64,000 bases of DNA from Oikopleura dioica. Taxonomy: Eukaryota > Chordata > Appendicularia > Copelata > Oikopleuridae. Below, one piece after another: positions 55,206-63,353 of the stretch; position 1 is the stretch's first letter, and each line of letters starts with the position of its first letter. The stretch spans positions 7,879,001-7,943,000 of the forward strand of contig OU015567.1 in assembly GCA_907165135.1 (NCBI GenBank), given 5' to 3'. The translations under genes and the position numbers were made by a program. The notes beneath the pieces were generated by a model. That model worked only from the letters and a program-made list of their open reading frames with translations. It did no database searches and was not told the DNA's origin.

Positions 55206-57307
55206 TCAAGATTCAGAAAGCGGCAACACAAGATTGAGTTCGTTTTCATAAAACCGTCGGTCTAAAGTTTCTCCATTGGGCCCTTCTAGTTCAAATGTAA
55301 AGACACGAGCTCCTTTATTGATATGTACGATTTGATAAAGCTCTTTCGACCATTTTGAAACCGAGCCTTTATCGAAAATTCGCTGCATGCTTGGATCTTT
55401 CACTTTTCGCACAAGATCACCCAAGTGAAGTCTACAGTGGTGTGAGGAGTTTCCGCACCCTTTGTGAGTGCTGCGTTCGCGCACCCCTAGCCCGCACTTT
55501 TTCTACTATTTTCTTCTAGAAGTAGCAAAAGTGAGTGCTGCGTTTCCGCACCCTTTACCCGCACTTTAGGGGTGCGGAAACTCCTCACACCACTGTACTT
55601 CCAGTTTGACGTTTCATTTTTGATCGTAGACTTTCCAAATAATCAAAGAGCTGTGGTGCGTTCGTACGATTAACATCACTTGGTCTCATGTTTATTGACG
55701 AGTGAATTGAATTATTGATTGCTTGATTCACATCATCCAATATATGTGTCCATCTCTTAACTCCATTCTGAGCCGTAAAAGCTCTTGCAAAACGAGTTTC
55801 CAAAGTGCGGCTAGAAATAAATAACTGAAAATTTGAAATAAACTTACTTGAATCTTTCCACCATCGCTGCTTTATGGCGGCCGACTAAATGCACAGGCGT
55901 CATACCCCATTCCTTCAGTAATTCCTTAGTAGGTCCCAAAAATTCACTACCCTTATCAGAACAAAAGAAAGTATGTCCGGGTAAATCAAGTCGCTCAAAA
56001 ATATGCTTCAATTCCTTCGAAGTTTCCTCCGCAGTCAAAGTCTTTAACATTCTAACAAAACTCTGACGAGATAATGCATCAATAACACATAAAATATATC
56101 TGTATCCATTATTTACACGACCATAGTTTTTATACGCAGCGATAGTATCGGCAAATAACGTGGTATAGAGTCCGCTAGCAATTATTGGATTACGAGTAAA
56201 ATTATAGCGAAAAGGTTTATGTAAAGAAATAGGTTCGTTCATGCGTTTAAAACGTTTCAAGTCAAATCCACTATAATAAGATTCTTTATTCGGGTTATAC
56301 ATTAAATCGAGAGCAAAAGGAGGTCTTTTAGTTGTTTCAGTATTATTCGAATCATTTTGTCCAGAAATCTGTGATGTCTGTGACTGCTCGATTCTCGACG
56401 ACATTGTCTCCCCTATCGGAGTCATACTCGGACTTCTCTCCCTCGGAGCTATCTCCGGCTCCCTTATCTCCCTTCTTGTTTTTATTACTAGCGGACTTTC
56501 CGGATTTAGACTTTCCTGACTTTGATTTGTTTGGGGGTTTTGATACTGTAGTGACTCTTCCAACAGACCGCTTGGACCGTTCATTCTGTCGCTTGAATTT
56601 GTACGCGGGGTTCTCGACAATAACGGACTGCGATCGTCTGGAATCGGCTCGTCTGGCAATGTTATGTCTTCCACCCGATTTTTTTCTAGCATCTTTAGAT
56701 TTTGGTCTGGTCTCATTATCTGATTCCTCGGATTCATCGACGTCTGAATCTTCATCATTTGAAGTTGTTTCGGAATCGTAATATTTCCGGCTTCGTTTCG
56801 AGCTCCTATTATTTGTGTCATGAATTGAATTCCGCCATTTTCGGAAATCAGAGCTGGTGATAGAATAACCGTCGGATTTATTGGCTTTTCTTTTAGTGCG
56901 TTTGATCGGATGCCGTCTATTTGGTTCATCTTCTTCGCAACTGCTGACGTCCACGTCTTTATAAAGTCGTTTCCGCCCGCGTTTGGTTGTAGTACGGATG
57001 ACAGTTGGTTTCTTCTTTCTACGAGCCTTTTTGAACTTCCGTTTTGACCGAGACTTTTCAAAGTCTTGGCTGTCCTCGGAATCATAGAAGTCCCTTTGCT
57101 CTTGCTGCTGATACCGTCTCTGATTACGGGCGATTGTGTACTGACCATTCTCTTCATCGGACTCTTCTTCCTCCTCGCTAGATTTTTCTTCCTCATCTGA
57201 GCTTGAAAACGCTCTTCTCTTTCGAGATTTTTTTGATGATCCTCTAGGAAGGGTTCTGTTGCATAATCCTGCAACCATTTTGGCTGTTTCGTCTTCCTCC
57301 GTGTCAT
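55206..57307 (-). pseudogene. Retroviral-type integrase (rve) gene, interrupted by a small transposon
   Basis: Exon 1 spans 57307-55848, a 37-bp intron (55847-55811) follows, and the second exon runs from 55810. The N-terminal ~370 residues are disordered. The catalytic core shows FADTIAAY (first Asp, ~385), FCSDKGSEF (second Asp, ~450) and AAMVERF (Glu, 32 residues between), the D,D,E triad of retroviral and Polinton integrases. After the core comes a conserved tail (NSIHSSINMRPSDVNR). A C-terminal SH3/chromo-like piece (HLGDLVRKVKDPSM, FDKGSVSKWSKELYQIVH) ends at 55206. Between the last two parts lies a 161-bp inverted-repeat element at 55435-55595 that brings a stop codon. This copy should yield an integrase lacking its C-terminal DNA-binding part. 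The exon-1 frame overlaps another long ORF. Confidence 0.85.
55435..55595. mobile_element. Tc1/mariner-type MITE (161 bp) inside the integrase gene
   Basis: The ends are perfect inverted repeats beginning CAGTGGTGTGAGGAGTTTCC, flanked by TA on both sides (55433-55434 and 55596-55597). A TA duplication and a CAGT start are typical of Tc1/mariner elements. The interior contains two near-copies of GTGAGTGCTGCGTT...CGCAC and no ORF. It disrupts the reading frame between the catalytic core and the C-terminal domain of the integrase. Confidence 0.88.
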
Positions 57308-57467
57308 AGTCAGGGTAATTTTCCTCTTTTGTCTTAGGAGCTCGGACTCTAACGCGATTAGTTATTGGATTAATTTCCCAGTAAGAGCATATATTTTCCA
57401 TCTGGGATAAGGAGAAAAAACATCCTCCATTAAGGGGGGCTTTACTTCCAGTATTTAACGTACTCAT
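56352..57467 (-). CDS. Charged 371-aa ORF overlapping the integrase gene in another frame
   Basis: It starts MSTLNTGSKAPLNGG, 160 bases upstream of the integrase ATG, and shares 956 bases with it in a different frame. After an ordered head (CFFSLSQMENICSYWEINP) it is a very charged, disordered protein with long Ser/Glu/Asp and Lys/Arg runs (SSDEEEKSSEEEEESDEE, KKARRKKKP) and tandem KSGKS repeats near the end. It resembles the other nuclear-type proteins of the element. The head and the style suggest this frame is genuinely coding. The integrase frame across the same DNA is then either an overprinted N-terminal extension or untranslated, with integrase starting further in. Confidence 0.55.
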   Translation of the reverse strand: MSTLNTGSKAPLNGGCFFSLSQMENICSYWEINPITNRVRVRAPKTKEENYPDYDTEEDETAKMVAGLCNRTLPRGSSKKSRKRRAFSSSDEEEKSSEEEEESDEENGQYTIARNQRRYQQQEQRDFYDSEDSQDFEKSRSKRKFKKARRKKKPTVIRTTTKRGRKRLYKDVDVSSCEEDEPNRRHPIKRTKRKANKSDGYSITSSDFRKWRNSIHDTNNRSSKRSRKYYDSETTSNDEDSDVDESEESDNETRPKSKDARKKSGGRHNIARRADSRRSQSVIVENPAYKFKRQNERSKRSVGRVTTVSKPPNKSKSGKSKSGKSASNKNKKGDKGAGDSSEGEKSEYDSDRGDNVVENRAVTDITDFWTK

Positions 57468-57693
57468 GAGAACTTAATATATTAGAATTGCTCAAACTCA
57501 ATCTTGTAAAAATAGAATAAAAACAAAAATAAAAGAAATAAATTACCTGCGACATTACCTTTTTAAGTCTGAAAAAACTTTTTTCCGAGAGGTGTGATTT
57601 CTCCAAAAGAGAAATGAATTATGAGAAACGCACTCAAGGTCAACATTTATAAACACGATGGAACAGCGCCACCTGACACATCATCTAAAACAA

Positions 57694-57855
57694 CAGTATA
57701 AATAAACGTGTCCGATCATTCTTGCTCAAAGTACGAAATGTTGAACCTTGAGAAAATAGAAAAAAATTGTTATCAACAATCGTCAGCATCAATAAAATAT
57801 CTGGCAAAGAAATCATAGGAAGCAACGAATTCAAAGCTACCGGGAACAAATCACT
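57694..57855 (+). promoter_or_regulatory. Promoter region of the ATPase gene
   Basis: TATAAATA at 57697-57704 lies about 150 bp before the ATG at 57856. It lies in the only stretch between the minus-strand block and this plus-strand gene. The start is preceded by AATCACT and is the first ATG of the ATPase frame. Confidence 0.45.
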
Positions 57856-58585
57856 ATGTCGACCATTATCACAAAGTTCTTACCAGATATACGATTTCAA
57901 CATCCGTGCTCTCTATTTATAAGTGGAGCAACTGGGAGTGGCAAAAGTAACTTTGTAAAAAATTTAATAGAATGCGAAGGTATACGCGGAGAAATGACAG
58001 ATATATATTACTTCATGCCACGTCTCGAGACAATAAATATTCGACCACCTGCACACCAAGAATTATTTTTAATGGAAGGTCTGCCAACAAAAGAATGGGT
58101 AGATGACACGTTCAAAACTGAAGATAATAACAACGTGATTGTTGTAGACGATCAGTGGTCCCAAGCAGTAAATAGCCCGGTTATCGAGTACCTTCTCACA
58201 TATGGTCGTAGACATCTCCGGCTGACTCTAATCTTTATAAGTCAGAATTTCTACGAAAAATCGAAAATTTCCATCACCCTAAGGTAAATGATGACTTAAT
58301 TTTATATTTATTTTCTGAATTTTTAGGAATTGTATGACAATATTTATTCTATTTAAAAATAATACAGATACAGGCATAAATAAAACAGTCGCCACAAAGA
58401 CAGGCGAAGTGGAAGCGTACAACGCAGCTATGCGCCTTTTTAAAGAACGAAGAATCCCAACCTTCTACTACGTTATCCTGGTAAGAGACATAAATCACCC
58501 GGATCAACCACGTGTTATGACAAACTATTTCGGGGAGATCCCTGGACTTGGCGGCGCACCCTGGCTATTCGACGTTCAACAGTAG
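57856..58585 (+). CDS. Genome-packaging ATPase (FtsK/HerA, A32-like), 228 aa, two exons
   Basis: Exons 57856-58283 and 58327-58585 join over a 43-bp intron. Walker A is GATGSGKSN (~24-32), Walker B is VIVVDDQW (~93-100), and the downstream block LTLIFISQNFYEKSK carries the conserved Gln typical of A32-type ATPases. Length matches Polinton packaging ATPases (about 220-250 residues). In the class, this motor pumps DNA into preformed capsids, and its presence implies that virions are or were made. It is divergent from both neighbouring genes and has its own TATA-like promoter. No frame damage is visible. Confidence 0.9.
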
Positions 58586-58707
58586 TTACCTGCATTACAC
58601 ATTTCAAATAAATAAAAGAGTAAAAATTAAATGAAAGCAGTTTATTTTGATCTTTGGTGAGTAATCAGTTTCTAGAACGTTTGTTTTCTTTTTTTGTCGT
58701 GAATAGA

Positions 58708-59891
58708 TCAAGAAGAATTGTCTTCGCCAATGGCGGTGGATGAAGTAGCAGCCTGCTCGTTTTCTTCTTTCCTAAAACCATAAGATAAGAATTCGAGATC
58801 GAGAATAAGAATAAATGAGATATCGCAAAATTTGATAAATTACGACTAGATCCTAGCGGTGTGTAAAATATGTAACTTTCGTAACTTACTTCTCACTTTC
58901 CAAAATGATTTTCTGCTCCTCTTGATATCTTCTCACAAGATTGAAGATGGCATAATCGAAGTCTTCTGGTTGATGCAGTTGCGGACGAAGCGCATGGCGA
59001 GAGAATCCCAAAAACCGCTAAAAAATTATTAAACAAAAAACAAGCGACAGATTACATTTTGATCATCGTTGATTATTTCACGTTCCAAGCAGATAGTTTC
59101 AATACGATGCGCAAAACGAACAAACGAGCTTATCGGTCCAAAGTAGTTCGAGAACGCGTAGGTACGAAAGAATTTTCGTGCAAGTTGTCTGAGAATCAGC
59201 AATCGAGTGTCGCACATCTGGACCAAGTCGTAGTCTTCCTTTTTTAGTCCAGCGATTCTTACCAAAGATACAACGCGCCTGTTTATTTTGTCCGTGTCAG
59301 CTTGATTGTCTTTCTGATACTCCGGATTTCGCTCGAGCAGACTTCTAGCAAAGACTTCCCCGTAAAAGAGGTACACAGAAGTCATCGTAAAAGCATCATC
59401 GCGAAGCAATGTGAAATTAAAAAAGATGTCATCCAGATAAGGATAGACGACCTTTTGGTAATCACATGTAAAACTATAGGACTTGTCAGCAGTCTTCACA
59501 CGCAAATAGGTAAAGCGGCGATAAATAACCATCGGTTCATATGACAGAGTCCCGTATGAACATCCATCAACAGCGTGATGAGAAACAGAAGGTCGTCGGC
59601 GGACTATAATATATAAATAACTTTGTTTTGAACTTTGGTATTACCGTATTCTTCGCACAGGTTAATAACAATTCGAGGATGGAAGGTGTTAGTTTCCCTG
59701 TCGTACTCCTGGAATAAATGGAATCCAAAACTCATCTTTCGTTTAGCAAAAGCCTCCTTGTTCAGAATTTCAGGAACCGGGAAATTGGAATCATTTTCGT
59801 CCCAGCCATCAAAAATGTTCGCTCTAGGTAAAACAACAGGGAACTTCACTTTACACAATTCAGAAAGAGTTTCTTCGAAGATCAACACCAT
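58708..59891 (-). CDS. Hypothetical element protein, about 328 aa, four exons
   Basis: Exons 59891-59645, 59603-59056, 59017-58890 and 58771-58708 join in frame; introns are 41, 38 and 118 bp. The protein starts MVLIFEETLSELCKVKFPVV. It has a mixed alpha/beta pattern (FGFHLFQEYDRET, IVINLCEEYG, MVIYRRFTYLRVKTADKSYS). Then a helical second half follows (RRVVSLVRIAGLKKEDYD, ILRQLARKFFRTYAFSNYFG). The tail is Gln/Glu/Ser-rich. There is no catalytic motif I recognise. A structured mid-size protein beside the ATPase could be a minor capsid (penton-like) candidate, but nothing in the sequence proves it. Confidence 0.6.
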
Positions 59892-60076
59892 CTCGAAAAA
59901 CTCTGACGACTAACCACCGAAAGCTACAAACCAAGACTACCAAAAACTCCAACCGACTCTTGACCGCCTCACACAACAACTTCAAACCGAAAAGGAAATA
60001 ATAACAAATCAGGGATACAGGAAATATTTTTTTTATTTTGTTGCAGCTAAAAAGCGCAAAGAAAGTTGCTTCTGCT

Positions 60077-60945
60077 TTAGTTGCTTTCGGTAGACCAATT
60101 TCGCCCAGCAAGCGTGAAGGAGCGATTCGACGGAGTGGTGAATTCTAGTCGCCATCTCTGATTGCAAATATCGCTCCAAAGATCGTGGTATCGCGCATCG
60201 ATCTCCCGCTCTTTCACCTGTAAGTAGCCCTTGAGCTGGAGCTGCTCCTCTCTCGTCAATTTTTGTTTGAGGAGATTGTAGATAGCAGCGGGAGAGGGAT
60301 CGTTCGCTTGGGTAGAGGGGTCGATTGGGTACGACCCAGCGAAATCGACGACTTAAAATAATAAGAAACCAGATAGAAAACTAAAACTTACATTCGCGAG
60401 CGGGAGAACGGGGCTCCTGTTGGTCGGGGACAGCCGTTTCCTCACCAGAGTTGGGACGAGGAGGAAGATCTGGATACACCTGCGGGGCTGGGAGGCCACT
60501 TGGTCCAGCTTCTTCAGGAAGACGGAGCTGAGGGTCGGAGTTTCGAGATGGACCCCTAACGCGGAAGTGATTAGGAGGGCAATCGGTGTCCATTGGAGCA
60601 GAAGCTATCGGGGACAAAGGTGTCGGCTGCGGCTCCGGCTGCTGAACAGGGGAGCTGGGAGCGAGATCGTTAGTCGCTTCCGGGGCAGCGTCTCCTGATC
60701 GACGATTCTTGGAAGAAAAGCCGAATTTGGTGATCAGTTTTTTCTTGCCGCGTGGGAGTTCTTCGCTTTCAGATGCGGACGAATTGGATGCATCAACAGA
60801 ATGCAGAGCCAGTTTCGCCTGGAGTAAGTGCGCTTCCGCGCGAGAGATCGCAGAAGCGAGAGCGGATCGTTTGCTGGCGGATCGGGTGATTCGCTAACAT
60901 CAATTATTAATTTGAAAAAAATCTAATACGGGTACTTACAGTCAT
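60077..60945 (-). CDS. Hypothetical element protein, 260 aa, three exons
   Basis: Exon 1 is only two codons (60945-60940, Met-Thr), spliced over 46 bp to 60893-60392, then over 40 bp to 60351-60077. The first half is disordered: a helical Ala/Ser/Lys segment (SALASAISRAEAHLLQAKLA), then Pro/Ser-rich (QQPEPQPTPLSPIASAP). The last exon looks folded (SPAAIYNLLKQK, EEQLQLKGYLQVKEREID, DICNQRWRLEF). The six-base first exon is supported by good GTAAGT and TTAG sites, because no other ATG precedes the long exon in frame. No family recognised. Confidence 0.55.
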
Positions 60946-61464
60946 CGGGAAAGTCGAAAAAAAGTCGAAACGTCCTTCTTCTAAAGCTTGCAGAGAGCAA
61001 CTGATTACTTTTTGCAATTTCGGCCTGATAACGACAACAATTCTAGAGAAAAATCGTGTTTTTGACTTGGAATTTCTTTGTTTTGATCTTTGCAAAACAT
61101 GTTCTAGAGACGAAATAAAGCATAAAAAACACCATTTTAACCATTTTTACGCTTTCTTTTCGCAATAAAATTGAATCTACTGGATAAAAAATTTTCCTTT
61201 TTTGGGAGTAGGTCGAGACCTAGATAAACAAACTTCAAACGCAATTCAAATAAATTCCGACGGTGGAAAAATCTTTTACGGATGTTTATGTACCCGAGAA
61301 GGGGTATTTACTAACGAAACCATCAGGAAAAAACAACTAAATCTGCTGAGTAGAGTTCCACGTAGCAACTGATTGTTGTGATAACTTTGAAAAAGGAAAT
61401 GATCTTGACCGATTAAATCAAAAGAAACAAATCAGAAGGACACAGAATTCTTTTTTTGATTGCA
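60946..61464. promoter_or_regulatory. Divergent intergenic region
   Basis: It separates a minus-strand gene from a plus-strand gene and so probably carries two promoters. It is AT-rich with no clear consensus box. No reading frame of interest was found. Confidence 0.35.
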
Positions 61465-62187
61465 ATGGAAGTACAAAGTCAGAGAAAAGAACAAGATGTC
61501 AAGCAAGAAAACGAAGTGGTACAACACCCCCGGGATAAAATCAAAGCTTCAAGAAAAACTTACAAAGTAATGTATGAGAAACTCCTTGATCAGCTGCTTA
61601 GGACACAACCAGGAAGATTCCACTCACACTGCAACGGTCTACTTTGGGCTATCGGTAACAATGAAGACGGAGCTCCAAAGTACAGTGCAAATCGGCTCAA
61701 GTCAATCATGGAAAAATCACCAGACGTGGATTACGACCATAATCTCCGAAAAGAAATTGAAGCTGGTGCTGAACGGAACAATAGTGAAGATTTTGTTATT
61801 GACCACACTCTCTTTGATTATTATGCTAGGTATGAGGACAGCGACTTCAACGTGCTCTACATCAGACGAACCGCCAAGGGAGGCGAACAACCATTTCCCG
61901 ATTATGACAAACGCGACAATTCCGACGACTCAGACGACAATTTCTTCGAATCAGATGACGACATCAGTGAAGACAGTGACAGGACCGTATCTGTGCGAAT
62001 CGGAGAGCCAGATGAAAGTGAATCAAGCTGCAGCTGTATCAACTTATTACTCGAGGGGAATGACACCAACAGTGAGTACTCAGACGAGAGCACAGACGAC
62101 GACAGCAGGGATGGGTCATATGATGAGAGACTTGCAAAGGAAGAGACAGATGCGGATGCAACGGCTAAAGCGACTAAAGGTGCTTGA
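61465..62187 (+). CDS. Acidic hypothetical element protein, 240 aa, single exon
   Basis: The start at 61465 gives MEVQSQRKEQDVKQENE. Residues ~30-130 look folded (TYKVMYEKLLDQLLRTQPGR, HCNGLLWAIGNNEDGAPKY, FVIDHTLFDYYARYED). The C-terminal half is strongly acidic and Ser-rich (SDDSDDNFFESDDDISED), ending DADATAKATKGA. Acidic tails of this kind are common in chromatin- or histone-binding proteins (inference). The first 100 residues could be a small DNA-binding domain, but no known motif fits. It lies just inside the right terminal repeat and reads outward. Confidence 0.6.
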   Translation: MEVQSQRKEQDVKQENEVVQHPRDKIKASRKTYKVMYEKLLDQLLRTQPGRFHSHCNGLLWAIGNNEDGAPKYSANRLKSIMEKSPDVDYDHNLRKEIEAGAERNNSEDFVIDHTLFDYYARYEDSDFNVLYIRRTAKGGEQPFPDYDKRDNSDDSDDNFFESDDDISEDSDRTVSVRIGEPDESESSCSCINLLLEGNDTNSEYSDESTDDDSRDGSYDERLAKEETDADATAKATKGA

Positions 62188-62308
62188 ACGACGATTTAAA
62201 ACAACACAATTGATACGACATATTATTGCAAACAGAAAAGTGCGTAACCTGCGACCCTTTACATATACTGAACTAAAGTACGTTTTTTCCCAGTGTATCG
62301 AGGAATAA
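61574..62308 (+). CDS. Second long frame over the acidic gene (244 codons)
   Basis: It is offset from the previous gene and extends beyond it into the terminal repeat. The part overlapping the acidic gene is Thr/Ser/Ile-rich and may be a shadow. The non-overlapping end is basic and helical (RKRQMRMQRLKRLKVLERRF, IRHIIANRKVRNLRPF). That end could be a real small basic protein reached by splicing from the acidic gene or from its own start. Its stop lies at the edge of the repeat. Confidence 0.3.
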   Translation: MRNSLISCLGHNQEDSTHTATVYFGLSVTMKTELQSTVQIGSSQSWKNHQTWITTIISEKKLKLVLNGTIVKILLLTTLSLIIMLGMRTATSTCSTSDEPPREANNHFPIMTNATIPTTQTTISSNQMTTSVKTVTGPYLCESESQMKVNQAAAVSTYYSRGMTPTVSTQTRAQTTTAGMGHMMRDLQRKRQMRMQRLKRLKVLERRFKTTQLIRHIIANRKVRNLRPFTYTELKYVFSQCIEE

Positions 62309-63160
62309 ATGTGCATTGAAATTGATTTGTTTGGTTGTCTATTATTATTGCTTGATTATATTGGCAGAATAATTACAGTATTGATTACGTAACAGTAGTT
62401 GCAGTTGTCATCATTGTCTGCAGTAGATGTTCGGATCTGAAAGTTATGTGAGGATATGTTTTGTAGTTTGGAATGGTTACCTTGTTTGAACTCTGATGTT
62501 TGCTCTTCTGGTCTTCCTTGTCAAGGTCACTGCTGTTCCAAGTGGGGGATAACGTCTTCACTGTCGTTGTGTCCATTGTTATGATTATGTCGAGTGTTTA
62601 CTCATCTGAAGGTCATTGTTATGATTAGTGAGACCATTGTTATTGTATGTGAGGAAATGAGCGCTAGAATGAAGCCGGAAGTTGATTGGTGTAGGTTGTT
62701 TACCTTTGATTGGCTCTAGAATAATACCGGAAATGACACGCCGCCCTAATCACTGAGGGAAAGTTGTTTGTTTAGACTGGAGCAGTTGTTTACCTTTTGG
62801 TGGAGAAACAGGAAGTGACCTCGATGTACACCGCCGCCCTAATGGTTCAGGATTGGTCCAATTTCGAACTTCGCGCACACCCGTTTTAGCCATTCACAGA
62901 GAACCACAACCCCTCGACAGACAGCCACTCTATATACCGCGATTGGCATTTCTGACTGACTGATTCTGATTTTCGAGGGAAATAGCTAATCAACCAATTA
63001 AAATTTGACTCTAGTGTCTCTTCTTTTAGAGTTCCGTCAAACCAGTGACGCCTACGCAATCTACGTTACAAATCTCCTATGTTTTTTGCATGGAGAATTG
63101 TAACGTCAATGTGCATCTTTCAAAAATCAGTCAGTCAGGACTGCCAATCGCGGTACTACT
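62268..63160 (-). repeat. Right terminal inverted repeat, interrupted by a nested MITE
   Basis: Inverse of 22612-23313. From the inside it runs 62268-62936, is interrupted by the 217-bp element at 62937-63153, and resumes with TACTACT ending at 63160. The target duplication CCTCTG follows at 63161-63166. It carries the mirror copy of the 63-codon ORF (62385-62576, minus strand). Compared with the left repeat it lacks one block of about 31 bp and shows scattered base changes. Confidence 0.88.
62937..63153. mobile_element. Inverted-repeat MITE nested in the tip of the right terminal repeat (217 bp)
   Basis: Ends are CCGCGATTGGCA and its inverse, extended imperfectly through CTGACTGACTGATT on both arms. 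TA stands on both sides (62935-62936 and 63154-63155), again a Tc1/mariner-type duplication. Its ends differ from those of the 55435 element, so a second family is involved. It has no ORF. Its position moves the last 7 bases of the large element away from the rest of the terminal repeat. Confidence 0.85.
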
Positions 63161-63350
63161 CCTCTGAGCGAGCTGCTATCGAGATGAAGGCTGGAGATAA
63201 GCGGATAAGGAGCTCTTGTCGGTAGAATGAGCGCTGGTGGGGGAGAAAGGCGGATGGATCTTGGAGATTATGGAGGAGGAACAGTTTAAATACTTGATTG
63301 AACTCTTTATTGATTTTGTTATTGTGAAATGTGTTATTGAACTGACATGA
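63161..63350. other. Host flank starting with the right target-site duplication
   Basis: CCTCTG at 63161-63166 repeats the left flank at 22606-22611. What follows is presumably the 5' region or leader of the Kelch-type gene; an acceptor-like CATGATCAG ends at about 63353. Confidence 0.6.
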
Positions 63351-63353
63351 TCA

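Larger units (their letters stand above)
22612..63160. mobile_element. Giant Polinton/Maverick-class virus-like transposon (40.5 kb)
   Basis: Ends read AGTAGTATATAG...CTATATACTACT and are flanked by the direct 6-bp repeat CCTCTG. A 6-bp duplication with AG...CT termini is the hallmark of Polintons. Inside are long terminal inverted repeats and the core set of the class: protein-primed DNA polymerase B, retroviral-type integrase, packaging ATPase and a probable capsid protein. Polintons are normally 15-25 kb, so this one is about twice the usual size. I recognise no adenain-like protease or penton protein. Most genes carry short host-type introns. Two small transposons have landed in it (integrase gene and right terminal repeat), so this copy is probably no longer autonomous. 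The right end was located only after noticing that a nested repeat separates TATATA from the terminal CTACT. Confidence 0.9.

Noticed and set aside
55433-55597. The integrase MITE acting as a normal GT-AG intron
   Set aside because: A GT and an AG can be found at the edges of the insertion, but joining them shifts the reading frame of the C-terminal domain.
22617-62936. TATATA as the target duplication of the giant element
   Set aside because: TATATA is palindromic and lies within both terminal repeats. Skipping the nested MITE extends the repeat to AGTAG/CTACT and gives a better 6-bp duplication, CCTCTG.
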